From Climacteris rufus (taxonomy: Eukaryota; Chordata; Aves; Passeriformes; Climacteridae), in NCBI GenBank assembly GCA_013398175.1, contig VZRZ01004219.1, forward strand, positions 280,307-344,306: a stretch of DNA of 64,000 nucleotides, read 5' to 3'. Position 1 is the first letter of the stretch, and every line of letters starts with the position of its first letter. The notes below the pieces were generated by a model. That model ran no database searches and had not been told where the DNA came from. It worked only from the letters and a program-made list of their open reading frames with translations. A program made the position numbers and the translations under genes. Below are positions 1 to 9,290 of the stretch, in pieces.

Positions 1-550
1 GGCGGACGGGGAGCTTCGCCCCTTAAATAAGGAGTTGTGCAGCTGTCGGATGGCCTGGCTTGCGGAAAGCGAACGTGTCCCGTTGCCTTCGCTTCCTTTT
101 CCGTGCTCCCTCAAAGATGCTTTCATGGCATCGGTGGGGCAGATGGAGTCCGGGCCGCGGTATTCCCCGTGCCTGCAAACGTGGCCTCAGAGCAGCGAGA
201 AATCCCTGCCAGGCAGCGTAGAGCTGGGCGGGACGGGGCGGGACGGGACCCCGCGGCGGTGGCCGCAGCCCCCAGCTCGCTTTTGCAGGGCCTGTGCCTG
301 AAGCCATTTTATGGAATGCAGCCCGCACGCTGCATTACGTGTTGGCAGCGGAGCAGACCTGCCGTTCCGAAGGAGCCTGCTGCCCGTAATTCGGGATCTT
401 GGAGGCCCGCAAAGCGCTTAACCCAGCGGGGCAGGCTCATTGCTGCCCGTCGAGTGGGCAGGTGTACACGCCAAGGGACACGGTGTGGCAGCGCTGTCAG
501 AATGCGGCTGGATCCTGCCCCGGCGTCCCCACGCTCTATAGAAAACAAAA
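1..550. promoter_or_regulatory. CpG-rich segment, probable 3' shoulder of the CKAP4 CpG island
   Basis: CpG dinucleotides are frequent from 1 to about 520 and then become rare. The segment includes a G-rich tract at 226-247 with five runs of three or four G. A position just inside intron 1, downstream of a CpG-island first exon, would explain it. The first exon itself is not visible, so the link to the CKAP4 promoter is inferred. Confidence 0.5.
226..247 (+). other. Potential G-quadruplex motif
   Basis: Five G runs (226-228, 230-232, 235-238, 240-242, 245-247) are separated by loops of one or two bases (C, AC, C, AC). This exceeds the usual four-run, short-loop definition of a G-quadruplex motif. 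The G-rich strand is the non-template strand for CKAP4, where such structures can affect transcription or co-transcriptional RNA. Folding is predicted from the pattern only. Confidence 0.6.
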
Positions 551-3500
551 CCCATGTCAGCTTCACCGAACAGCAGAGGCAGTGCCAGAAGCACTGCTGT
601 ACCCTGCCTCCCACGTTCTAGTTGAAGTCTCTGGCCAAGGGCGTGTGACTCGCAGTGTCCAAGGCGGTCCAGGACTGTGGAAGAGCTGTGAACTTGTTGG
701 CACAGGATGTAGCTCAAGTGAAGTGAAATAAGTGCTCATTTCCCTAATTTTTTTCATTCAGTCTCTTATTAGCCTCTCAGTTACAGTTTCACAAGTAGCA
801 CTGGCCATTTGGATACATCCTAAGATGCCTAAAACCTTTAAAAATGGTATCTGTAAATGCATATCATCAACATACAATCAGGCTGTTTGTAGGGAGTAGG
901 TAATTTGGTTGGAAGGCAGTGTGTAAAGTTACGAGTCAGATCAAGGAAAAGGAAATTCTTGTCTCAGCTTGACTATTTTCTGCATGGCAGACTATGCAGA
1001 TTCCCTGTATTCCCTGCGAGCTTGGGCCTGGGCTGGCGATGGGGGAACAGGCACTGGCAGAGAAATACAGTGGCCTGCACACATGGAGATCACATCGTCA
1101 GTCTTGGTGATTCCTCTACCATGCAACAAGAAAGAAAAGGAAAATTTGCATGAGTGGGGGAGAAGGGTTGTAAAATTCAGGACTATAATGCTGCTCCTGA
1201 AGCTAATTTTAAATCCTGAGTGTTTTACTCACTGAAGACAGGGCCATGATTTGAACTAGCAAAAGTTGTTGGTTTTTAAGGCATTTTTATAGACTGTTTG
1301 TAAGAAGCAAGAAATTGCAATGGCAAGACATAAAACTACAATACATGAGTATAGAACCCAGATGTAGGTGCAATGTATAATCCCCTTCAGTCAAAGGAAT
1401 GGGTACAGTTTGCTGCCTCCCATCTCCATGTCATTGCTGAAAATTACAAGTATGTGTTACATATTCTAGAAGAGGAGTACATAACAGAGGTTTATAAATA
1501 GTTGGTTTCAAAGAGAACTGAAACTTACTTGCCTGTCTATAGCAGATGGCTGATGTTAGACATACAGTAGTGCAAGAATTAAAGGGGGGGGATAGAGGTC
1601 ATAGAGTTTCGATGTAACCCTTGAAAGTTTCGGTTGCTGTGGTTTGGTGACACAGGAATGTACTTGAAAGAGAAGAGACCAGGCTGTATTTCATTGTTTT
1701 ACAAAGGTGAAGGATCCTGCATGTTACTTGCAGAGTGCCATCAGCACAGGCTGCTGTGTGGCTTTGCCCTTCAGTCTTTGACTGCAGAGAGCTTCTGTCA
1801 GGAGTAAGCATTATATATACTCATCTGCTTTACACATTGAGGAGAAAGGAAATGATGTGGAAGTTTAGTGTTTAACACAGCACCCACTCTCAGAGAGGCC
1901 AAGGTCATTTGGTGTTTGAACACAAGATAGTATGACCAGTTAGAGAAGACAGTAGTCATTGACTGAAGATACATTTTTATGTATTATTTGTCATGTTAAA
2001 TCTTTCAAGGGCTGTGGCTTCAAATCTTACCAGCCATGTATGCCAAAAAGATGAACTCACATGTAGGTCCACACACAAACCAACTGCTTTGAAGTTGTGA
2101 GTTTTTCCCCCCTTTTGTGCTTTGAGCCCTGGTGGCTCTTGGTGAGGACAGATCAGATTAGAAGCTGGTCTAATTTGAAGACCCCAGTCCATTTTATTGT
2201 ATCAGCTCTCTGATCTTCAAGTAGCTGGCCCAGGTGGATGTATAGGAGAATAGCTTCAACTTACACCTCGAGCATTGCCTGAATGCAGTGGAGGAGCAGG
2301 TATAAAGTACTTCCACTGTGGGAGGCTGGGATCCATCTCTGTCATACAGCAGCAGAGACCTGGCCCTCTGGAGAGTTCTGGATATTTCTGATTTCTTAGA
2401 CTAACAGCTGAAGATAGTTACTTGCAAATAGGAATTTGGTGATTTGGTTGAAATGTGTCACTGTAATAAGAGCGGGTGGAGAACTTTCCTGTGTTTTCCT
2501 ATTAGATTTCTGAAGTCCATTTATAGTGATACAGAAAAAGCTCTCTGCGGAAAGAATCAGAATGAATGACAGCTAAGATGTCATGAAAATGAGATTGGTA
2601 AGTCAGTGTAATGACTGGTGCCCAGTTGCAGAGTGTATGGCAGTATTGCCTTCTCCACCCCTTCCCCTTAGCCCATTTCTAATTTCTTATGGGAGCACTA
2701 GAGAATGCAAGTGTAGGGAATGTAAAGTCATTAGAAACCTTTATACTGAAGAGGAAGATGTCATCTTTATGGGCATTCTTCAAACTGCAGGGATCTCTTG
2801 GAGCAAGGGCAAGTCTCATGGCCAAACTCTACAATCCTTACACAGTGCAGACTTCCATGAAAACTAAGGGGGATTTGACCAGGAGATTGCAAAAATACAT
2901 AGGAATAACTTAATTGCTAATTAGGAAATCTGTTAGGTCTTTTGAAAATAATTTCTAGGGTCAGAGTCAGACAGAGAACTGCTGGAGTCTGAAAAGGAAA
3001 AAAAAAGGCAGCTCTGTGTTTTCCTTTCTAAGACCATATAAACTACACTTCCTTCTATTTATAAAATAAAACCACCCCTCCAGCTGTGTATCTAATCAGT
3101 AAACATGGCAGCCCATGTGGCATGGCTGATTAATATACCCCTTAGACATAGGGAGTAGTGTGAGGCAAGGCAACGTGCATTACTCAGCACTTGCCATCCT
3201 GCCAAAGCCTTGAGGTATTTTCTCTGTGATGGATTCCTCTTGCAGCCAGTGGGAGTTCTTACATTGCTTTACAAAGTTTAAGAAAGTACAACCTATACAC
3301 ACACAAAAAGATTTCTCCACAGTCTTAAGACCGATGCTCTGCTTGGCCTCAACATTAAGTAATGTGTGCTTCTCTGCCTGGATCTTACCTTTAAATGTGA
3401 GAGTAAACGAATGTGGCAGCCCTCCACCCCTTGATCTTTTTCCCTCTGACTGCTGCTAAACCAGTTGTAAAGACAGTTTTTGTAACTGGGAAGTTTAACA

Positions 3501-4312
3501 GCGTGCCTGATGCAGTGGTAGGAGCTTTCTGTTAACCTGAACGAGAGGCAAGGCAGGCCCTTGGCAGCTGCTGCGCCTTTGTTCTCACATGCATGAGCCC
3601 TGTTCACTGCGAGCCTGGGGGTGTGTGCAGGAGGGTGAAAAACAAGATGCTAACTACCTAAAACATTCAACCCTTTCTAATTATTTTTAGTCTTAAAAAG
3701 TAGTTAACAACAAAAATCTGTTGTGTTATTGGTGTCTAGGAGCAGCAAAATGTTATGATTACTACTCTCGTTCCTCAGCCTGTCCCATATCCTCCCCCTA
3801 ATTTCTCTGGTTGCTTTTTCTTGTCTACAATGAAACTTCTTTTTCATAGTCAGGAATTGGACTTTGGTATTATTGTCTGATAAAGTCTAATCCCAGCTTT
3901 TCTGTATTCAGAAGCAGATATCAGATGTTCTTTTGGTTTTTTTTTCTTTTTTTGCTCCCTCCCTTTTCTCCCTTATGGACTTGTGTTCTTTAGAACCAGG
4001 AATGATATAGGGGAGAGATGTCTCAGGGGTCTGCATGCAAACTCTGGAGACCTGGATTCCTTTTTCACTGCCACAGATTTCCTGGATCATTGGTGGCAGG
4101 TTAGTGAGGCCAAGGATCCTCAACAGAAGATGTGTGTATCTACTGAGCTGTAAGGCTCTAGATGCTGGGGGTTTTGTGCCTCCCGTACCTGTGTGCCATA
4201 GGGTCACTTCAGGTATGGGGCATGGAGGATTGCCAGGTAATAATTTTGTTTGGTAACAAGGACTATAAGTATCTTGGACAAAAAGGGTGAAATTGGAGAT
4301 GACCATGTGTAT

Positions 4313-4323
4313 TTCTGTTTTAG
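4313..4323 (+). other. CKAP4: Splice acceptor of the CKAP4 terminal exon
   Basis: The sequence TTCTGTTTTAG directly precedes the point where CKAP4 homology begins (VHSLQTTFG; human VQSLQATFG). The pyrimidine tract is short but adequate. The same TAG is an in-frame stop just before the exon, so this reading frame cannot continue upstream without splicing. Confidence 0.9.
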
Positions 4324-5646
4324 GTACATTCTCTTCAAACCACATTTGGAGAATTTGAATCCATGATGAAAATTGTTCAGCAGAAGCAGGAGGTTACCGA
4401 GAAGGCTGTTAAACAAGGGGAGAGTGAAATAAACCGGATCAGTGAAGTGCTTCAGAAGCTGCAAAATGAAATTTTGAAAGACTTGTCTGACGGCATTCAC
4501 ATGGTGAAGGATGCAAGGGAACGTGACTTCACATCTCTGGAAAACACAGTGGAAGAGAGACTAACAGAGCTAACCAAGTCTATAAATGATAACATTGCTG
4601 TGTTCACTCAAGTCCAGCAAAGGAGCCAAGATGAAATCAACAATATGAAAGCAAAGGTTGGTTCACTAGAACAGGCAGATGTTGAAATTAAGGAGCTAAA
4701 AGATGCTTTTGGTGAGATGCAAGCATCCATGAGAATCAGAGAAAAGGACATAGAGACCTTGAAGAGTACAATAGACTCCATGGAGTCTGATGTGTACACT
4801 GAAGTGAAAGAGTTAGTCAACCTCAAACAAGAACATGAGAAGTTCAAAGAGGCTGCGGACACTGAACACCTTTCATTAAAAGCTTTACAAGAAAAAGTTC
4901 TGAGAGCTGAGGATTCTATTATGCAGCTCCCTAGTGACATTAAAAGACTTGATGAAGATTTACTGCAAGTTAAAGCTAACCTCAACAAATGGGAAGATAA
5001 TGAACTCTTCAGAAAAGCATTAGAAACTTTTGGGAAGAACAGTGAAGGACTGGAGTCTCGACTGAGGCACATAGAAGACAGCCTAGAGTCTCTAACTTCT
5101 GCTGCTGCTCAAAACAGTGAAAAGTTGGAATCTTTCCTTTCTAAGGAGGCAGAATATGAGAATAAGCTCAGTACCCTAGAACAAAGCATCACCACACTTC
5201 AGGGACTCTCAAATACAGATGTAACTTCAGTCGCAGATGTTCTGAAAAGTCTTGGTGAAGCACAGACTTCGCTGTACAATGACATGGAAAACTTAAGGAG
5301 AAGCATCAGTGACTTGCCATCCTCTGGTGCTCTCCAGGATGTCCAGAAGCAAATTAGCACTTTGTTGGATCAAGGAAATCTTCAGGCAGGTCAAGCACAT
5401 TCTCAAGGCTATCTAGAAAAATTTTCTTCTATGGAAGGGTCTGTAGATGAACTGAGATCTTCTGTTAGCCAGGTTGATTCTGATTTGAAAATGATAAGAA
5501 CTGCAGTGGATAGTTTAGTCGCCTACTCAGTGAAAATTGAAAATAATGAGAGCAACCTGGAGTCTGTGAAGAGCTCAATAGATGACCTGAGGAATGATCT
5601 GGAGAGGTTGTTTGTGAAAGTAGAAAAAATACATGAAAATATTTAG
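4324..5646 (+). CDS. CKAP4: CKAP4 (CLIMP-63/p63) terminal coding exon, luminal coiled coil
   Basis: CKAP4 is a type II membrane protein of ER sheets. Its cytosolic N terminus binds microtubules, and its long luminal coiled coil sets sheet spacing; at the plasma membrane it also acts as a receptor. This exon gives 440 residues, beginning VHSLQTTFG, and matches the family strongly. Diagnostic stretches are TEKAVKQGESEINRISEVLQ near the start, then KDARERDFTSLENTVEERLT, and the C terminus LRNDLERLFVKVEKIHENI. Human CKAP4 ends almost identically, in VEKIHEKV. Heptad-like leucine and charged-residue patterns run through the exon. It contains no cysteine and one tryptophan. The exon starts after the AG at 4322-4323 and appears to enter in phase 0. 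An internal ATG at 4363 is not a plausible start, because homology continues upstream to the splice site. The stop is TAG at 5644-5646. About the first 160 residues, including the membrane segment, are outside the window. Confidence 0.97.
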   Translation, partial: VHSLQTTFGEFESMMKIVQQKQEVTEKAVKQGESEINRISEVLQKLQNEILKDLSDGIHMVKDARERDFTSLENTVEERLTELTKSINDNIAVFTQVQQRSQDEINNMKAKVGSLEQADVEIKELKDAFGEMQASMRIREKDIETLKSTIDSMESDVYTEVKELVNLKQEHEKFKEAADTEHLSLKALQEKVLRAEDSIMQLPSDIKRLDEDLLQVKANLNKWEDNELFRKALETFGKNSEGLESRLRHIEDSLESLTSAAAQNSEKLESFLSKEAEYENKLSTLEQSITTLQGLSNTDVTSVADVLKSLGEAQTSLYNDMENLRRSISDLPSSGALQDVQKQISTLLDQGNLQAGQAHSQGYLEKFSSMEGSVDELRSSVSQVDSDLKMIRTAVDSLVAYSVKIENNESNLESVKSSIDDLRNDLERLFVKVEKIHENI

Positions 5647-7390
5647 GCAGTGGTGCTCCTTGGGGCAAATATTGGGTTAAGGAGAATAGCTTTTGTATGC
5701 CCCGTTTTTTACTCTTTTTAAAAGCAATTTGATACCTCCAAAGAGAATAAGAATACTTTAATAATAGAGACAGTTCTGCTTATTTCCTTTATTTCTTTTC
5801 TGTGTAGTGTTTTTTGGAGTTTTTGTTGTTTGTTTGGGGTTTTTTCCCCTTAAATTGTGTTTTAAGAAAACATGAGTTTAGTTGGGGGTGGAGTTTCTCA
5901 AGGGCTCATCTTCTCTATGAAGTTGTACCACTGTAACCATAGTGGTATAACTAAAGCACTACAGCCTCCTAGCACGGGCACATAGTTAATGGCATGAAGG
6001 TGTTTCACACTGTGACACTAGATATCCACACAGAAGGGCTACAGCTGTTCTGGTACCAAAAGCATACTGCTGTACTCACTGAGGATTTTACTGGTTATGT
6101 TTTGATTTAAGAAACAAATGAGCAAAACTGCACCCTATCTTAACTGTTTACTGTGGTGAACTGAAGAGTGGAGCAGGTTAGAAGCATCTTATCTGTTTCT
6201 GTGGTTTGGGACTCAGACATGTGGTCAGTTTACCAGCTGAGCTGTCGTGTATTTCTGTGAGACCTTAATCTGTCCCAGGGAAAGAACAACAAGGTCTGAG
6301 GTAAGTGGCGTTGCCTGGGGCTAAGGCCTAAGAGCTGTTCCACCACGTGGCTGGAGAGATTCATTCTTTGTGATCACAGGCTTCTTTGCTAGCATCTTCA
6401 GCTGCTGGTGCACAAGATCAGTGCTTAGAAGGGACATCAGAAGGATGGGATTGATTTCAAGAGGGTACAGTACTATTTTTGTCATATTTTTAGACTGTTT
6501 ACATTATTAGGCTGTGTCTTTCTTGGAAAGATGTAATTGGTCTTTGATATGGGCTTTTTCTGTAAAAATTATCACAAATTTGAGGAAAGAGAAGGACCAA
6601 AATTGCACCTGTCGTGTTCTATATATAACAAGCATGCTAACAACAACAATACACTCCAAAACACACAAGAGGGAAAATCACCATGAAATCAGCAGAATTG
6701 CTTCTGTGGCATATACATTTCCAAGTTTTCACACAGCTGACAGTGACCTGAACTCTTGTTATGTATTCAGGACTTGGTGCCTGATTGTTGTCACTATTTT
6801 GTTACGTGGTGTCTGGCTGGGGCATTGATAGCAAAGGATCCTTCTAGGAGGTGTCTAAGAGTGAGGAAAGTGTCATAATTTTTTAGATGCTCTTTTGAAA
6901 ACCACGTTCTCATGGAGCTTCTTTGGTTTCCTGTCATTTTGGAAAGGATTTCTAATATCCCTCCTTTTCAAGTTTACTTTTGAACTTTATCCAAGTAATT
7001 GGTAAAGGAGTCTGCACATGGATACCTTGGAAGTAGACCATGGGCATCATGCCCACCTCAGCCTAACTAGACAGATCCTTGACTGGGTTAGATGAAAAAT
7101 TCCTAGAAATAGCATTTCCCAGAAGAGGGAACAACACAGCTGAAAAGGAATTTTCCTAGGTAAATAAGATACTGAACCATATCTTGTGTTGTTCCTGCTG
7201 TAAACAGGAAAGAATTGCTGACAAAGAGGGAGCCGTGGCATTAAGGTAACTGTTGTCACTGTTGGAACTGCACTGTTCTTTGTTGACTTCTCAAGTTCTT
7301 GAACAATGTTGTTTAGGTTACTGTGAAATGAACTGTATGGCTTATTTGCAGTATTTTTAATACATAATAAACATTTGGAATATTCTTTGC
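5647..7390 (+). other. CKAP4: CKAP4 3' untranslated region (end inferred)
   Basis: The sequence after the CKAP4 stop has no coding homology and no canonical AATAAA or ATTAAA that I can see until 7366. This makes a 3' UTR of about 1.74 kb the simplest model. It includes a small inverted repeat (TACCACT at 5926-5932 with AGTGGTA at 5941-5947) and T-rich stretches near 5780-5870. The exact cleavage site, and any earlier non-canonical site, cannot be fixed from sequence alone. Confidence 0.55.
7366..7371 (+). terminator. CKAP4: Candidate CKAP4 polyadenylation signal
   Basis: AATAAA at 7366-7371 is followed, about 20 bases on, by a long T run (about 7392-7403) and then TG-rich sequence (TGATTGCTGCTTGC). 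This is the expected arrangement for cleavage near 7385-7392. It is the first canonical signal after the CKAP4 stop. Usage is inferred. Confidence 0.55.
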
Positions 7391-8939
7391 ACCTTTTTTT
7401 TTTGATTGCTGCTTGCTTATTGTTGGATGCTTCCAGTGGGGTACAAGGAAGGGCTTGAGGAAGCATCAGATGTGCTGCAGCCCTGTCCTTGTTCTCAGCT
7501 TCCACAGGGGAAGGTAGAGGCACTCTTGGCTGCTGTGGTAATGGGGTTTGACTGGCTGAGATGAACATGTGCTGTTGACCAGCAGGCTCAGAAGCCCTAG
7601 ATGGTTTCATGAGGTGTGAAATACGTGACCTGTGCCATGAATGAGTGCTGTGCCAGACACTGCAGCCAGGCCTCAGGAAGGCTTCCTCAATGCCCAAAGC
7701 ATGAAGAACAGAAATGATGTACAGAAAGTACCTGTGTCATCTTTCCAAAGTGGCTGCTCCTTTTGCTTAGTTTGGAATGCTGCATTGTAAGGCCCATAAC
7801 TGATACAACGTTCATGATGGATGTCAGCCTTTCAAAAGTTTGGGAAACGGTGATTTCAGGAGTATGGGCATCATCATATCCTGGCAATTCTTGAGGCCAA
7901 AGTAATAGAAATAGGTAATAACTGTTAACTAAACTACCTATGATTAACAAACCAGGTGAGCCCCCAAGCCCTTCTTTCTAAAGATATTTGATATAACCTA
8001 TCTGATAGCATGCAGTGACTTCATCAAGTGCATGATGATGAAACAGAGAGGCTCTGAAGCCAGCAGTGCAGGTGGGCTGCATTTGATCTCAAAGATTAAA
8101 CAAAGAATTACTAATTACACTTATATGAAATGCTTTTTTTATGGCAAGCTATTAAAATTGTTTATTTCACTAAATAAGAATAATAATTCTCCATAAATAA
8201 CATATCTGGAGGCAGACACAGAGACAAGGATCCCTTGGCAGGCTGGTGGTTCAGCTTTTATATCTGGTTTGACATTTTCATCCAATACAAACATTTTCTA
8301 ATTCTCTCATAAATGCTCACAGAGCACATCCAGACCTAATGCTGCTTTTTACTGCCTTCTTAAACTTCGTAATAAAGCAGTGGAGAAGGTCTCAAGCAAG
8401 ACGTAGACTGTATTGCCAGTGTTCCTTTATACTACTGGTAGTTTATGAGTAATGTGCTGTCAGAGAAACAGATTTCAACTGAAACTGATTGATGAGGTAT
8501 CGATCGAGCCTGTTCATTAACATTTCCTTCATTTTCAGCTCTTATAAATGGAGAAACCATTACACTGAGGCACTGTGGACTTGATTACTCTTAAAAGGGC
8601 TTGCCCAAATTGCTACGCTGGCAAATGCGATGGAGATAAATCTTGTGCTGCTGCAGGGACTTCTCCCAGCGGGGCTTCAACCACTGCCTCAAGCAAAATA
8701 ACCGAGAAGGCTGTCTGGTGGCCTAAATGTGTTGGAAGTTTCATTAGAGCATGGATTAGTGATTTAGTCTTTTTACCATCTTTTTTTGGCATAACCCAGC
8801 TGGTACTGTAAACAAAGCTGCAGAGAAGTTAAATAACTACAGACCAAAAGTCTGTCTGGGATGTACAAACACCACAGCAGCCAAAAAACACCCAGCGTGC
8901 ACCCTCTGCCTGGCCGGGCACTGCCAGGGATGGTCTCTG
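7391..8939. other. Intergenic sequence, no gene seen
   Basis: No coding homology, RNA gene or long repeat is recognised. A 216-codon minus-strand open frame at 7047-7697 overlaps the probable CKAP4 3' UTR and has no familiar motif. Around 8100-8210 the sequence is AT-rich (runs such as AATAAGAATAATAATTC). Confidence 0.6.
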
Positions 8940-9290
8940 GCCACAGTGGAGCACTGCAGGAAAGGAGCGGCTCTCCAAGAGGAAAACGGCGATGATCCGC
9001 GGCGAGCTGTTCGGGGGAAGGGATTGACCGACCGGGCCCGTTCGTACAGGGCAGAAGCGGAGGGAGGGCTGAAGGGGCGGAGGAAGGAAAGGGCGGCCGA
9101 GGCTGAGGGCTCGGCGCGGGCCCGGGGGCGGCGGGCGCCCCCCGGTGGCGGCGGCGCGGCTGTGCGCCCGTCTGTCCGTCCGTCCGTCCGTCCGTCCGTC
9201 CGTGGCAAGGGCCCGGCGCCAAAGGCCGCCCGCCTCCCCGCCGCAGGTCATGTGCAATGCCCTGTGTAATGCCCTCCTGCTGGAGCACCC
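8940..9290. promoter_or_regulatory. Isolated intergenic CpG island
   Basis: By eye there are roughly 40 CpG dinucleotides between about 8985 and 9250, against very few in the kilobases on either side. The segment includes GGCGG-rich boxes and a CCGT microsatellite. It is about 3.3 kb past the CKAP4 stop and 21.5 kb before the NUAK1 start, so it is neither gene's main promoter by position. It could be an alternative promoter, a promoter of a non-coding RNA or an enhancer-associated orphan island. Open frames of 80 to 204 codons on both strands here are low-complexity Arg/Pro/Ala/Gly-rich and not convincing proteins. Confidence 0.6.
9168..9203 (+). repeat. CCGT tetranucleotide microsatellite
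   Basis: There are nine consecutive four-base units, all CCGT except the second (CTGT), inside the isolated CpG island. Each unit carries a CpG, which is unusual for a microsatellite because methylated CpG decays quickly. Length polymorphism is likely. Confidence 0.95.

Larger units (their letters stand above)
1..4323 (+). other. CKAP4: CKAP4 intron 1, 3' portion
   Basis: This stretch precedes the last CKAP4 coding exon and ends in an acceptor, TTCTGTTTTAG, at 4313-4323. The membrane-spanning and cytosolic N-terminal part of CKAP4 is encoded by a separate GC-rich exon 1 in known vertebrate genes. I do not find it here, so it should lie before position 1. The first 550 bases are CpG-rich and then fade into ordinary AT-rich intron. 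Open frames in this stretch, such as a 194-codon one at 37-621, show no recognisable protein and are rich in residues expected from GC-rich non-coding DNA. That the stretch is intron rather than upstream flank is inferred from the gene model. Confidence 0.75.

Noticed and set aside
37..621. 194-codon + strand open frame at the window start
   Set aside because: It has no recognisable domain, lies in CpG-rich DNA that keeps stops rare on both strands, and is not part of CKAP4.
4608..5072. 154-codon minus-strand open frame
   Set aside because: It is the antisense shadow of the CKAP4 coiled-coil exon, rich in Ser/Leu from reversed Glu/Lys codons.
7047..7697. 216-codon minus-strand frame near the CKAP4 3' end
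   Set aside because: No family resemblance, and it overlaps the probable 3' UTR and polyadenylation site of CKAP4.
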